From: Pseudomonadota bacterium
GTDB lineage: Bacteria > Pseudomonadota > Gammaproteobacteria > Burkholderiales > Burkholderiaceae_C
NCBI GenBank assembly: GCA_021799355.1
Contig: JAJZAQ010000021.1
Coordinates: 1-44,605, forward strand
DNA: 44,605 nucleotides
Reading direction: 5' to 3'
The translations under genes and the position numbers were made by a program. Shown piece after piece: positions 17,414-26,011 of the stretch. The notes beneath the pieces were generated by a model that worked only from the letters and a program-made list of their open reading frames with translations, was not told where the DNA came from and made no database searches. The stretch's first letter is position 1; every line of letters starts with the position of its first letter.

Positions 17414-18324
17414 TGCGAGCGGATCATGGTGCCAAACGCCTGTTCGGTCAAGACTTCGAGCAGGATGGCATGCGGGATGCGGCCGTCGACGATGTGCACG
17501 GTGTTCACCCCCGACTTGGCCGCCTCCAGCGCGGAGGAAATCTTCGGCAGCATGCCGCCGGAGATGGTGCCGTCGGCGAACATGGCGTCGATTTCGCTGG
17601 CCGTCAGATCGGTGAGCAGTTCGCCCTTTTTGTTGAGCACGCCGGGGGTGTTGGTCAGCAGCAGCAGCTTTTCCGCGCGCAGCACTTCGGCGAGCTTGCC
17701 GGCGACGACGTCGGCGTTGATGTTGAACGCGGCGTTGTCTTCGCCAAAGCCGATGGGAGAAATCACCGGAATGAACTGGTCGTCCTGCAGCGCCTTGACC
17801 ACCGAGGGGTCGATGGCGACGACTTCCCCCACCTGGCCGACGTCGATCTCGGCGTCGGGGTTGTCGCGGTCGCGCATGCGCAGCTTGCGGGCGCGGATCA
17901 GCCCGCCGTCGCGTCCGGTCAGGCCGACTGCCTTGCCGCCGGCGTGGTTGATCAGGCCGACGATGTCCTGCTGCACCTGCCCGGCCAGCACCCACTCGAC
18001 CACTTCCATGGTCTCGGCGTCGGTCACGCGCATGCCCTGGATGAAGGTGCCTTTTTTGCCGATGCGGCCCAGCGCCTCGTCGATTTGCGGGCCACCGCCA
18101 TGCACCACCACCGGGTTCATGCCGACGAGCTTGAGCAGCACCACGTCTTCGGCGAAGTCCTGTTGCAGCTCGGGGTCGGTCATGGCGTTGCCGCCATATT
18201 TGATGACCAGGGTTTTACCGTGGAATTTGCGGATGTAGGGCAGGGCCTGGGCGAGGATCTCGGCCTGCTCGCGCGGGGCGATGTGCGACAGATCGGGAGG
18301 GGAGAGGGGAGTGTGGGCGCTCAT
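17410..18324 (-). CDS. argB: Acetylglutamate kinase
   Basis: A 304-residue amino-acid kinase that phosphorylates N-acetylglutamate in arginine synthesis. Seen: [71 protein letters not shown] and [17 protein letters not shown]. Start is set at ATG 18324 (MSAHTPL); another ATG at 18354 is in frame. A TTGACG at 18374-18379 (minus strand) may be its -35. The Tn7-like left end lies 199 bases upstream of the start, on the 5' side of argB, so this promoter remains on the chromosomal side. Confidence 0.95.
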   Translation of the reverse strand: MSAHTPLSPPDLSHIAPREQAEILAQALPYIRKFHGKTLVIKYGGNAMTDPELQQDFAEDVVLLKLVGMNPVVVHGGGPQIDEALGRIGKKGTFIQGMRVTDAETMEVVEWVLAGQVQQDIVGLINHAGGKAVGLTGRDGGLIRARKLRMRDRDNPDAEIDVGQVGEVVAIDPSVVKALQDDQFIPVISPIGFGEDNAAFNINADVVAGKLAEVLRAEKLLLLTNTPGVLNKKGELLTDLTASEIDAMFADGTISGGMLPKISSALEAAKSGVNTVHIVDGRIPHAILLEVLTEQAFGTMIRSH

Positions 18325-18522
18325 GGGATGGGCAGGCGTGCGGGGTAAAAACAAAAGCGGTGGTGTTGCGCTGCGTCAATTCTAGGCAAACGCTGAAGAT
18401 CAATCGCTGCGCGGGCGGACTGCGGCGTTGCGCGCTGCCCGCCTGCGCGGCGATCTCATGGACATGCCGCGCATCCAGTGCGGCGTGCGCCGGGCCGCCC
18501 GCGGGTCACGGGCCGGCGGTGC
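18325..18522. other. argB upstream region up to the transposon end
   Basis: No gene is supported. It contains a possible argB promoter (TTGACG at 18374-18379). The five bases beside the transposon tip, GGTGC (18518-18522), would be the target duplication if the element still has both copies. Confidence 0.5.
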
Positions 18523-18680
18523 TGTGCGCGGGGAATAGAGTCGCTTACCGCGCACGCACTAGGGCCTTGATTTTTCGTCGTCGCATGTTGCCGCCGCGCG
18601 GCCTGTCGCCAACTGCCGCAGCTCAGTCATGCTCTGGGGCACACGCCCCAGAGCATTCGCGCAAACAAAGTCGCTTACCA
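18523..18680 (+). repeat. Tn7-like left end with two TnsB-type binding motifs
   Basis: The tip TGTGCGCGGGGAATAG followed by AGTCGCTTACC (18539-18549) aligns without gaps to the Tn7 tip (TGTGGGCGGACAATAA followed by AGTCTTAAACT) at about two thirds of positions. The same 11-mer AGTCGCTTACC recurs at 18669-18679, again preceded by an A-rich stretch (CAAACAA). Tn7 ends carry several such TnsB sites. A third copy was not found with confidence. Confidence 0.75.
18629..18656. repeat. Perfect 12-bp stem hairpin inside the left end
   Basis: ATGCTCTGGGGC, loop ACAC, then GCCCCAGAGCAT. It lies between the two TnsB-type motifs and downstream of the copABI operon. No U-tract follows on either strand, so it is not a classical terminator. 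Confidence 0.85.
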
Positions 18681-18823
18681 GCGTCTGGACCGGTCGGGGG
18701 TGGGCTTGCTGCAGCGTGGCCATCGGCGAGTGCGAAGATGACTCAGCGTCCGTGGATACGTTCCTGGATCGCCTGATGAAGTGAGCCATCGCGCACATCT
18801 CCCGGCCGTCGGGTCCGCCCGAC

Positions 18824-19402
18824 TCAGTCGACGATGAAGCGTCCGACCATGCCCCGCTGCATGTGTCCGGGCATGGTGCAGGCGAAGGGCACCGTGCCGG
18901 GCCGTCCGAAGCGCCAGATCAACTCGCCTTGGCCCTGCGGCGCCACGGCCACCATGTTGGGCTCCTTCCCGTTGGGCATGTCGGGCATCGCGGCCATCAT
19001 CTTCGCGTGCTCCTCGAGCTCGGACTGGATGCCGATGGTGAGTTCATGGCGCGTCCTGCCCTGGTTGACGACGACGATGCGCACCGTCTCGCCCTGCTTG
19101 ACGTGCACCACGTCAGGTGTGAAGCGCATCTGGTCGTCGGCCAGGATGCGGATCGTCTGGCTCACGGCGGAAGCCGTGCCCGGTCCGCCCACGCTCGCCG
19201 GGTTGCCGGGGTCCGCGGGTGTCGGCATCGTCCGCCCCTGAGGCATCGAGGCCATGCCCGGCATGGATGCCATTCCCGGCATCGAGCCCATGCCCGGCAT
19301 CGAGGCCATCGGCGTCGGGGCGGGTGCGGACCAGGCGCTCGCGCAGAGACCGCCAAGGGCCAGGGTCGCCAGAACAGTCTTGATCTTGAACATGCAGTGC
19401 AT
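18824..19402 (-). CDS. copI: CopI-like periplasmic cupredoxin
   Basis: A 192-residue precursor with a signal peptide (MFKIKTVLATLALGGLCASAW), then a Met-rich tract with SMPGM repeats (about residues 35-55) and a C-terminal plastocyanin-like domain. Type 1 copper ligands are visible: His in TRHELTIG and Cys-His-Met in FACTMPGHMQRGMVG. CopI proteins protect against periplasmic Cu(I) in betaproteobacteria. Start is ATG 19402 or 19393; both keep the signal peptide. Last gene of copABI, 23 bases after copB, and the cargo gene nearest the left end. Confidence 0.85.
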   Translation of the reverse strand: MHCMFKIKTVLATLALGGLCASAWSAPAPTPMASMPGMGSMPGMASMPGMASMPQGRTMPTPADPGNPASVGGPGTASAVSQTIRILADDQMRFTPDVVHVKQGETVRIVVVNQGRTRHELTIGIQSELEEHAKMMAAMPDMPNGKEPNMVAVAPQGQGELIWRFGRPGTVPFACTMPGHMQRGMVGRFIVD

Positions 19403-19425
19403 CCAGAAGGTGGGTTGAAGAAACA

Positions 19426-20568
19426 TCAGAACCAGAAATGCACACCGGCAACCACGTCGGTGGTGTCGCGGCGCTCGCCCGCCGCCTGGGCGAAGTCACC
19501 GGTGCGCCCGAAGCGTCCGCTCCACTCCACGCCGATGTAGGGCGAGAACTGACGCGAGATGTCGTAGCGCAGGCGTAGGCCGGCGGTGGCATCGGACAGG
19601 CCGCTGCCGATGCCGCGCGCCGGATCGTCCTTGCCGTAGGCGTTGAGCTCGACCTGCGGTTGCAGCACCACGCGCTGGGTCAGCAGCAATTCGTAGCTGG
19701 CGCTCAGGCGCAAGGCACTGCGCCCCTGGTCGCCCAGGTAGCCGGTGGCCTCGACGTTGAACCAGTACGGCGCCAGGCCTTGCACTCCGAAGGCCAGCCA
19801 GTTGCGGTCGGGGCCGCCGCCGTTGTCGTGGCGCACGCCGAGCTGCGAGTCCCAATAGGCCGCGATGGCGTGGCCCCACAGCAGTTCGGTGCGCGCATCC
19901 TGCAGGCGCCCCTGCGAGACCTGCCCCTCGGCCTTGAGCACCGCGCGGTTGAAATCGCGCCCGTACCAGGCCTGCACGTCGTAGGTGGTCCAGTTGCCCG
20001 AATCGTGGCTGTAGGCGCGCTCCAGACGGTCCACCAGCACGGAGCCGAAACTCTCCTGGTCCGCCAGGCGCGGCGGCTTCACGCCGGCCGGGATGTACGG
20101 GCCCGTCGTCAGCGTGTAGCCGCCCGAATCGGCATTCGCCGTACGAGGGCCCGTGGCTGCGGCGGCCGAAGCCGGTCCCGCAGGCATCGACATGCCCGGC
20201 ATATTCATTCCGGGCATGGCCTTCGCCGACGCGGGCGCACCGGCCGGGGCGCCGGAGCCGGCCGGCGCCTGCTTCGCGGGCATGTCCATGCCCTGCATGC
20301 CCTGCATGCCTGCCATGGACCTCGCAGCTGCCGAAGCGGCGGCAGCGGGTGCCGCCGGGCTGGCTGCGGGCATCGACATGCCCGGCATGCTCATGCCGGC
20401 CATGGAAGCGCCCGGGGCAGACGCGGGCCTGGCCGGCTTCGCGGCGGCGGGGCTGGCCGACATGGCCATGCCCTGCATGTCCATCGCATGCGCCGACACC
20501 GGAATCGCGGCCCCGATGGCGGCCGCAAGGATGCTGGCATGGATCGTCGTGTGGATCGTCTTGTGCAT
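19426..20568 (-). CDS. copB: CopB outer-membrane copper-resistance protein
   Basis: A 380-residue precursor: signal peptide, then a long Met/Ala/Pro-rich region (about residues 28-140) with repeated GMSMPGM-like motifs, then a C-terminal beta-barrel domain typical of CopB (YDVQAWYGRDFNRAVLKAEG, AYWDSQLGVRHD, NWLAFGVQGLAPYWF, VEWSGRFGRTGDFA, terminal aromatic HFWF). It exports or binds copper at the outer membrane. Start ATG 20568 follows GAGGAAACGAAC. Lies 10 bases after copA. The Met-rich domain is longer than in many homologues. Confidence 0.92.
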   Translation of the reverse strand: MHKTIHTTIHASILAAAIGAAIPVSAHAMDMQGMAMSASPAAAKPARPASAPGASMAGMSMPGMSMPAASPAAPAAAASAAARSMAGMQGMQGMDMPAKQAPAGSGAPAGAPASAKAMPGMNMPGMSMPAGPASAAAATGPRTANADSGGYTLTTGPYIPAGVKPPRLADQESFGSVLVDRLERAYSHDSGNWTTYDVQAWYGRDFNRAVLKAEGQVSQGRLQDARTELLWGHAIAAYWDSQLGVRHDNGGGPDRNWLAFGVQGLAPYWFNVEATGYLGDQGRSALRLSASYELLLTQRVVLQPQVELNAYGKDDPARGIGSGLSDATAGLRLRYDISRQFSPYIGVEWSGRFGRTGDFAQAAGERRDTTDVVAGVHFWF

Positions 20569-20578
20569 GTTCGTTTCC

Positions 20579-22309
20579 TCAGGCCACCAGGATCTCGCGG
20601 AACATGCCCGCATCCATGTGCATCATCAGATGGCAGTGCCAGGCCCAGCGCCCCACGGCGTCGGCGCTGACTCGGTAGCTGATCTGCTGCGCCGGCTGCA
20701 CCGGTACCGTGTGCTTGCGCACCAGGAAGTGCCCGTTCGGGTCCTCGACCTCGCTCCACATGCCGTGCATGTGCATCGGGTGGGTCATCATGGTGTCGTT
20801 GACCAGCGTGACGCGCAGGCGCTCGCCGTGGTGGAACAGGATCGGCGCGGAGTCGCCGAAGGTCACCCCGTCGATGGACCAGACGTAGCGCTCCATGTTG
20901 CCGGTGAGGTGGAACTCCAGCGCGCGCCCCGGCTCGCGCGCATCGAGCGGGCCGCCCACGGTGTGCAGGTCCGCCAGCGTGAGCACGCGCCGTCCGTTGC
21001 CGCGCAGCCCCACGCCGGGGTCGTCGAGGTTGGTGCGCGGATGGTCGACGCGGGCGTCCACGCCGGGACCGTACTCGCTGGGTGCGTGGCGCACCGCAGG
21101 CGAGGAACCCATGTCCATGCCCGGCATGGAACCCATGCCCGCCATGCCGGACATCGACGACATACCCATGTCCAGCATGGTCAGGTTCTGGCGCGGGTCC
21201 ATCGGCGGCACCGGCGCGCTCAGGCCCGGGCGCGCCGCCAGCGTACCGCGCGCGTAGCCGGTGCGGTCCATGCTTTGCGCGAAGATCGTATATGCATCGT
21301 CGGTAGGGCGCACCAGCACGTCGTAGGTCTCGCCGGGACCGAAGCGGAACTCGTCGACCGTCACCGGCTCGACGTCCTGCCCGTCGGTAGACACCACGGT
21401 GAGCTTCAGGCCCGGGATGCGCACGTCGTAGAAGGTGTCGCCGGCGCCGTTGATGAAGCGCAGGCGCGCCACCTTGCCGGGATGCACGCGTGCCGTCCAG
21501 TTGCCGGCCGGCGTGGTGCCGTTGGCCAGGTAGGTCAGCGTGGCCCCCGACAGGTCGGACAGGTCGCCCCAGCTCATGCGCATCTGCTGCCACATGGCGC
21601 GCTTGTCCAGCGCCGCGCGCAGGCCATTGCGCTTGACGTCCTCGAAGAAATCCACCGCCGTGGGTTCGTGGTAGTTGTCGAAACCGCTGTCGGCCTTGAG
21701 CTTGGCCAGCACGCGCATGGGGTCTTCGTCCATCCAGTCGGACAGCAGCACGACGTGGTCGCTGTCGGCCTGCACCGTGTGGCCGTGGGCGGGATCGATG
21801 ACGATCGCGCCGTACAGCCCGGTCTGCTCCTGCATGCCGGCGTGCGAGTGGTACCAGAAGGTTCCCGACTGCTGGACCTTGAACCGGTAGACGAAGGTCT
21901 GTCCGGGAGCGATGCCGGCGAAGCTCAAGCCCGGCACGCCGTCCATCTGGTAGGGCACGAGCATGCCGTGCCAATGGATCGCCGTCATGCGCGACATGCG
22001 GTTGGTGACGCGAATGGTCACCGTGTCGCCTTCGCGCCAGCGCAGCGTGGGCCCCGGCAGCGAGCCGTTGACGGTGGTGGCCATGCGCGCACGCCCGGTG
22101 AAGTTCACCGGGGTCTCGGCGATCACCAGGTCGAATTCGGTGCCGCGAAGCTCCGGGGCGCTGCCCGTGTGCGTGGCCGCAGGCCGGCCCTGGGCCTGCG
22201 CGGCCAACGTGGGCAGGCCGAGCAGCACGCCGCCGGCAGCCAGGCCCTGGACGAAGCGGCGCCGGGCGATTCCAGCCCCACGGAGCGCATCTGGGAATGA
22301 GCGTTGCAT
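20579..22309 (-). CDS. copA: CopA periplasmic multicopper oxidase
   Basis: A 576-residue multicopper oxidase exported by Tat (IARRRFVQGLAAGGVLLGLP). Copper motifs: IHWHGMLVP, FWYHSHAGMQ, HPMHMHGMW and, at the C-terminus, WAWHCHLMMHMDAGM. A Met-rich loop, MGMSSMSGMAGMGSMPGMDM (about residues 368-387), resembles the copper-binding repeats of CopA from plasmid-borne resistance systems. It oxidises Cu(I) and binds extra copper. Start 22309 follows GAGGA. First gene of copABI; a 26-bp CopR-type element lies 120 bp upstream. Confidence 0.96.
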   Translation of the reverse strand: MQRSFPDALRGAGIARRRFVQGLAAGGVLLGLPTLAAQAQGRPAATHTGSAPELRGTEFDLVIAETPVNFTGRARMATTVNGSLPGPTLRWREGDTVTIRVTNRMSRMTAIHWHGMLVPYQMDGVPGLSFAGIAPGQTFVYRFKVQQSGTFWYHSHAGMQEQTGLYGAIVIDPAHGHTVQADSDHVVLLSDWMDEDPMRVLAKLKADSGFDNYHEPTAVDFFEDVKRNGLRAALDKRAMWQQMRMSWGDLSDLSGATLTYLANGTTPAGNWTARVHPGKVARLRFINGAGDTFYDVRIPGLKLTVVSTDGQDVEPVTVDEFRFGPGETYDVLVRPTDDAYTIFAQSMDRTGYARGTLAARPGLSAPVPPMDPRQNLTMLDMGMSSMSGMAGMGSMPGMDMGSSPAVRHAPSEYGPGVDARVDHPRTNLDDPGVGLRGNGRRVLTLADLHTVGGPLDAREPGRALEFHLTGNMERYVWSIDGVTFGDSAPILFHHGERLRVTLVNDTMMTHPMHMHGMWSEVEDPNGHFLVRKHTVPVQPAQQISYRVSADAVGRWAWHCHLMMHMDAGMFREILVA

Positions 22310-22428
22310 GGATTCCTCGATTTTTGAAGGAATTCGCCGCGCGGCAAGGTCGTGCCACGCGGACCGTTGTGGAGCGGACGCTGTCCGCCCCGAGCAACGC
22401 ATGCTAGAAACGCCATACTTTCCGGAGC

Positions 22429-22458
22429 ATGACCGACAGATGACAGTTTTGTCATCTG
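22429..22458 (-). promoter_or_regulatory. CopR/CusR-type box ahead of copABI
   Basis: Contains a perfect 9-bp palindrome CAGATGACA-N4-TGTCATCTG (22437-22458), i.e. TGAC-N6-GTCA as in CusR boxes, and an extra GTCAT (minus strand, 22429-22433) exactly 11 bases after the GTCAT of the palindrome. Best copy of the island's repeated element. Confidence 0.8.
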
Positions 22459-22486
22459 CGGCGTCCCGGATGTCATGCCGCTCGGA

Positions 22487-24070
22487 TCAACTCGACGGAG
22501 GTCTTGCGACGACGATCGCCGGCGGCAGGCACAAGCCCGAATCCTTGCAGGCTTGCACCCGCACCCGCACCTGCACAGCGCGGAAGTCGGTCAGCCCCGG
22601 CAGGTCGATCCTTGTCCCGTTCTCGTAGACCAGGATGGTTTGCCCTTCGATGCGCATGCCGATGTTCTGGCCCGGCGGATAGCGCGGAGTGATCGGCAGC
22701 GCACGCCCCGCACGAAAGACGGTCACGCTGGCCGGGATCAGGTACGGCGTAGAGGGCGGGTTGGAATACACGTGCCATCCTCGCGCGATGTCGAGCGTCA
22801 CCAGCGCCCCGGCCGGCGTCGAGGTCACGCGGGCGCCCACCTCGTCCGCCGAGTCGCGCGGTGCGCCGGCGTAGGTGGACGCGATCGAGGTGGGCAGTTC
22901 GTGCAGGCGGCCGATCAACGCGCCGCTGGTGAACAGGCCGGAGAAATGGCCTACCTCCCGGCCCCGGCTGTCGAGCACCGCCAGGAACGGCAGCCCTGCT
23001 CCGCCATAACGCGTGAGCAGTTGCTGCAACGCGGGGTCCGGATGGGTCAGGTCGGCCTGAAACGCGACCGCGCCGGATTCACGCACCGCCTTCAACACCG
23101 CGGGGTCGCGGTAGACCGTGCGTTCCATGACCCGGCAGTTCAGGCACCATGCCGCGGTGAACTCGACCAGCGCCGGCCGGTGCAGCGCGGAGATCTGCGC
23201 CACGGCGTCGGCGCGAAGCGGTTGCCACGGCATGCCCTGCCCCGCCACGGGCCAGACTCCGGAGCCGAAGTAGGCGAGCACCAGCGCCGGCACCGCCGCG
23301 AGCGCCGCCGCCCACCGGCTGCGCCGGTCGCGGGTACGCGTCGCGACGAACAGGACCCACACCGCCAGCGCGGCGAGCCAGAGCAGCCACAGCGCATTGC
23401 CCAGCCATCCCGGCAGCAGGCTTTGCACGAAGAACAGCGCGGCCGCGAGCAGCAGCCAGCCGAAGCTGTGCCGAACCACCTCGGTCCATGCACCGGCCCG
23501 CGGCAGGCGCTGCAACCAGGAAGGGCGAAGCAGCAGCAGCACGTACGGCAGGGCCATGCCCAGGCCGATGGCCACGAACAGGGTGACGATGTCGAGCGTG
23601 GGCCGGGTCAGCGCGAACACCAGTACACCGCCCAGCAGCGGTCCGGTGCACGGAGTCGACAGGATGCCCCCGGCCATGCCCGATGCGAAGGGCTCGAAAT
23701 AGCGCGTGCCTCCCAGCTGTGCCAGCCCGCCGGGGATCGGTAGCGAGCGCCCGCTGAAACTGGCCGCCGCGAGCAGGACAAGCATCAGCACCAGCCCCGC
23801 CAGCACCCAGCGTGACTGGAACAGCACGCCCCATTGCAGGTGCGCGAGCGCGGTGAGCAGCCCGAGAGCTGCGAAAAACGAAACCGAACCCAGGGTGAAC
23901 AAGACCGCCGACAGGGCCCGCGAACCGGCCGCGTCGCCCGCCTCGCGCAGGATGGTGCGCACCTTGATGGGAACCGCCGGAAGCACGCACGGCGTAAGGT
24001 TGAGCAGCGCGCCGGCGGCCATCGCGAGCCAGGCCTCGATCCAGAAAGTGGAGTTCATCATCGTGTTCAC
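22487..24070 (-). CDS. Permuted DsbD-type thiol:disulfide interchange protein
   Basis: A 527-residue protein with domains in the order beta-gamma-alpha rather than alpha-beta-gamma. Residues 1-270 form the DsbD membrane domain with the paired cysteines C28 (LTPCVLPAVP) and C141 (STPCTGPLLG). Residues 285-395 form a thioredoxin domain with the active site AAWCLNCRVM (C309, C312). Residues 410-520 resemble the DsbD N-terminal domain (GWHVYSNPP; the C-x5-C pair ACKDSGLCLPP, C508 and C514). DsbD carries electrons from cytosolic thioredoxin to periplasmic thiol proteins. All six cysteines are kept. Overlaps the tlpA-like gene by four bases; last gene of the long operon. Confidence 0.88.
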   Translation of the reverse strand: MNTMMNSTFWIEAWLAMAAGALLNLTPCVLPAVPIKVRTILREAGDAAGSRALSAVLFTLGSVSFFAALGLLTALAHLQWGVLFQSRWVLAGLVLMLVLLAAASFSGRSLPIPGGLAQLGGTRYFEPFASGMAGGILSTPCTGPLLGGVLVFALTRPTLDIVTLFVAIGLGMALPYVLLLLRPSWLQRLPRAGAWTEVVRHSFGWLLLAAALFFVQSLLPGWLGNALWLLWLAALAVWVLFVATRTRDRRSRWAAALAAVPALVLAYFGSGVWPVAGQGMPWQPLRADAVAQISALHRPALVEFTAAWCLNCRVMERTVYRDPAVLKAVRESGAVAFQADLTHPDPALQQLLTRYGGAGLPFLAVLDSRGREVGHFSGLFTSGALIGRLHELPTSIASTYAGAPRDSADEVGARVTSTPAGALVTLDIARGWHVYSNPPSTPYLIPASVTVFRAGRALPITPRYPPGQNIGMRIEGQTILVYENGTRIDLPGLTDFRAVQVRVRVQACKDSGLCLPPAIVVARPPSS

Positions 24071-24576
24071 GCCGGGCGCGCCAGTTCGTCGCGGATCAGG
24101 GCATCCAGTGTGCCGAAATCCGGACGGCCGAGAATGCGCTTGACCACGTGGCCCCGCTTATCCACCAGGAAGGTCGTGGGAGTCATGCGTACGTCGTAGA
24201 ACGCCTTCGCCACCTGACCGCTTTTGTCCAATGCGACCTGGAACGGCAGATGCCTCGTGCGGCTGTAGTCTGCCACGTAGCCGGCGGGGTCGTAGCTCAT
24301 CGCCACGGCAATGAATTCGAACTCCTTGCCGCGAAAGCGTTGGTAGGTCTGGATCATCTGCGGCATCTCCGCGATGCACGTGGCGCAGCTCGTGGCCCAG
24401 AAATCCACCACGTAGACCTTGCCGCGCAGTTGGCGCGTACTCAGCGTACGCCCCGAAAGCAGCGAGAACGTCGCGCGCGGGGCACGCGGGCTGTCGGTCA
24501 GGAAGAAGTAGGACGCTGCCGCAGCCATGGCCACCACCATGGCGCCGGCAGCCGCCCAGCGAATTGGGATACGCAT
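24067..24576 (-). CDS. TlpA/ResA-like membrane-anchored thioredoxin
   Basis: A 169-residue protein with an N-terminal anchor (residues 8-26) and a thioredoxin domain with active site FWATSCATCIAEMP (C64, C67) and cis-Pro region MTPTTFLVDKRG. Such proteins reduce periplasmic disulfides using electrons from DsbD. The start ATG 24576 follows GAGGCG and gives a clean anchor. It overlaps the permuted DsbD gene (ATGA), which suggests they work as a pair keeping copper-oxidised thiols reduced. Confidence 0.9.
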   Translation of the reverse strand: MRIPIRWAAAGAMVVAMAAAASYFFLTDSPRAPRATFSLLSGRTLSTRQLRGKVYVVDFWATSCATCIAEMPQMIQTYQRFRGKEFEFIAVAMSYDPAGYVADYSRTRHLPFQVALDKSGQVAKAFYDVRMTPTTFLVDKRGHVVKRILGRPDFGTLDALIRDELARPA

Positions 24577-24693
24577 GGAAACGCCTCTATCGGTTGTCGT
24601 CCGGGAGCCAGCGGGTGCGGAACCCGCGGAGTCCCCGGTCATCGGCAATCGGATGGGCACGAGGGCCCAACACCGTGTTCGGGAAACGCCGCT

Positions 24694-25077
24694 TCAGGCC
24701 CTGGGGGGACGGTAGAGTGTGTCGATGCGCACCGCCGGCAGCCAACGTACCGCCCGCGGGCGCAAGCTCCCGCGCCGCCTTGGGAAGAGCAGAGCCATCG
24801 GGGCGGGCGCGGCGGCCAGCGTGAGGGCGCCGGTTACATGGCACGCGTGCTGCGCCACGCCATGCGCGGCGGCCATCGAAGCGTGAGGGCCCACGCGGGT
24901 GATGGCCTGGAACCGCACAGGCTGCGCGGTGCGTGGCGCGAACACCGCCGCACCCCGCACGACGCTCGCCCGCGGACAGGCATGTCCGGCCGGGGCAGCC
25001 CCCGCGAGCGCGCCGCCGCCGCTCGTCGACACGGCGACGAGCACGAGCGCCAGCAGGAAGTCACGCAGCAGCTTCAT
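24694..25077 (-). CDS. Small secreted protein of unknown function
   Basis: A 127-residue precursor with a signal peptide (MKLLRDFLLALVLVAVSTSGGG). The mature part is rich in Ala, Arg and Pro and holds two cysteines (GHACPRAS and QHACHVTG) and several histidines; it ends VRIDTLYRPPRA. The C-terminal R-x-D-x-L-Y-R-P-P pattern recalls small proteins found beside metal-resistance genes, but I cannot name the family. It sits 76 bases after the channel gene and 117 bases before the tlpA-like gene. Confidence 0.6.
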   Translation of the reverse strand: MKLLRDFLLALVLVAVSTSGGGALAGAAPAGHACPRASVVRGAAVFAPRTAQPVRFQAITRVGPHASMAAAHGVAQHACHVTGALTLAAAPAPMALLFPRRRGSLRPRAVRWLPAVRIDTLYRPPRA

Positions 25078-25153
25078 GGGATCTAGGCGAGCGACAATCG
25101 CATTCTATCCAGGCCCGGCGCGGCAACGAAAGCCCCGTGACACCGTTGCACGG

Positions 25154-26011
25154 TTACACCTTGGAATCGTCGTGCACGGAGTGCAGCCCCTTGGGGCCGG
25201 ACCCGTCGGGTCGCCGGCTGCTCATCTCGATACGCCATTGGCGCAGTTCATCGCGCACGGCCTCCACCTCGCAATGCAGGGCGTGCCGGGCGCGTTTTTC
25301 CGCCTGGCCGACAAAAAGCGCCGCGATTCCGCCGGTGATCAGCGAAAACACGGCGTACCCGACCACCACGTCGAGCGCGGCCAGGACCTTGGCAGCCGCG
25401 CTGGTCGGCACGATGTCGCCATAGCCCACGGTGGCCGCCGTCGTGAATGCCAGCCATACGCCTTGTCCATAGCTGTGCACGGTGGGTTCGATGCGATAAA
25501 AGCCCGCTGCCGCCAGCAGCACCGCGCCGGCACCCAGCAGCGAGGCAAAGGGGATCACGCTTCGCGAGAATGCGGCGCGCACATGTCCGAGCAGCCAGGC
25601 GAACACGAGGGCGACGTAGATCAGGTGCAGCAGGTGCGCGAACGCCATCGCATGAACCCTCGCGCCCCACAGCACCAGGCCCGAGGATGCGACGATGAGC
25701 AGCTTGAGCCAGTTTGCCCGCAGGTACCGCTCGGATTTGCGACACAGGGCCACCATCCATGCCATCTCGATCGCGAAAGCGGCGAGTATGAAGCCATCGA
25801 TGCGAGGCCCCCAGAGCGCAAGGGCGGCGCTGCGCTGAAGGTCTTCCAGGTAGAACGAGACCATGGCCAGCAAGGCGATGCCGGCCATCCACGGGGCCGT
25901 CGCGCGTCCCAGCGCGCGCACTGCCCTGCTTTCCCCGGCAGGCACCTTGTTGAAGCCGATCCACGAGCGCCGGGCCTTCACGATATCCGAGGGCAAGCTA
26001 TGCCACCTCAC
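25154..26011 (-). CDS. Two-pore-helix potassium-channel-like protein
   Basis: A 285-residue protein with about six membrane helices and the K+ selectivity filter TTAATVGYGDIVPTSAAAK near the C-terminal third, followed by a last helix (VVGYAVFSLITGGIAALFV) and a charged tail. The layout matches voltage-gated-like bacterial channels without an obvious S4 arginine ladder. Start GTG 26011 overlaps the DUF3141 stop by 14 bases, so it is translated with that gene. A K+ channel inside a copper operon is unusual; it might offset charge movement during stress, which is only a guess. Confidence 0.82.
   Translation of the reverse strand: MRWHSLPSDIVKARRSWIGFNKVPAGESRAVRALGRATAPWMAGIALLAMVSFYLEDLQRSAALALWGPRIDGFILAAFAIEMAWMVALCRKSERYLRANWLKLLIVASSGLVLWGARVHAMAFAHLLHLIYVALVFAWLLGHVRAAFSRSVIPFASLLGAGAVLLAAAGFYRIEPTVHSYGQGVWLAFTTAATVGYGDIVPTSAAAKVLAALDVVVGYAVFSLITGGIAALFVGQAEKRARHALHCEVEAVRDELRQWRIEMSSRRPDGSGPKGLHSVHDDSKV

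Noticed and set aside
18360-18522. Possible remnant gene or tRNA as target site at the left flank
   Set aside because: No coding pattern, cloverleaf or known attachment sequence was seen. In Tn7-like elements the recognised gene lies at the other end.
18559-18798. A 79-codon minus-strand frame inside the transposon left end
   Set aside because: It runs across one TnsB-type motif and the hairpin, has no clear ribosome-binding site and no familiar domain.
20153-22300. A 715-codon open frame on the plus strand
   Set aside because: Antisense to copA and copB, which show complete multicopper oxidase and CopB signatures.
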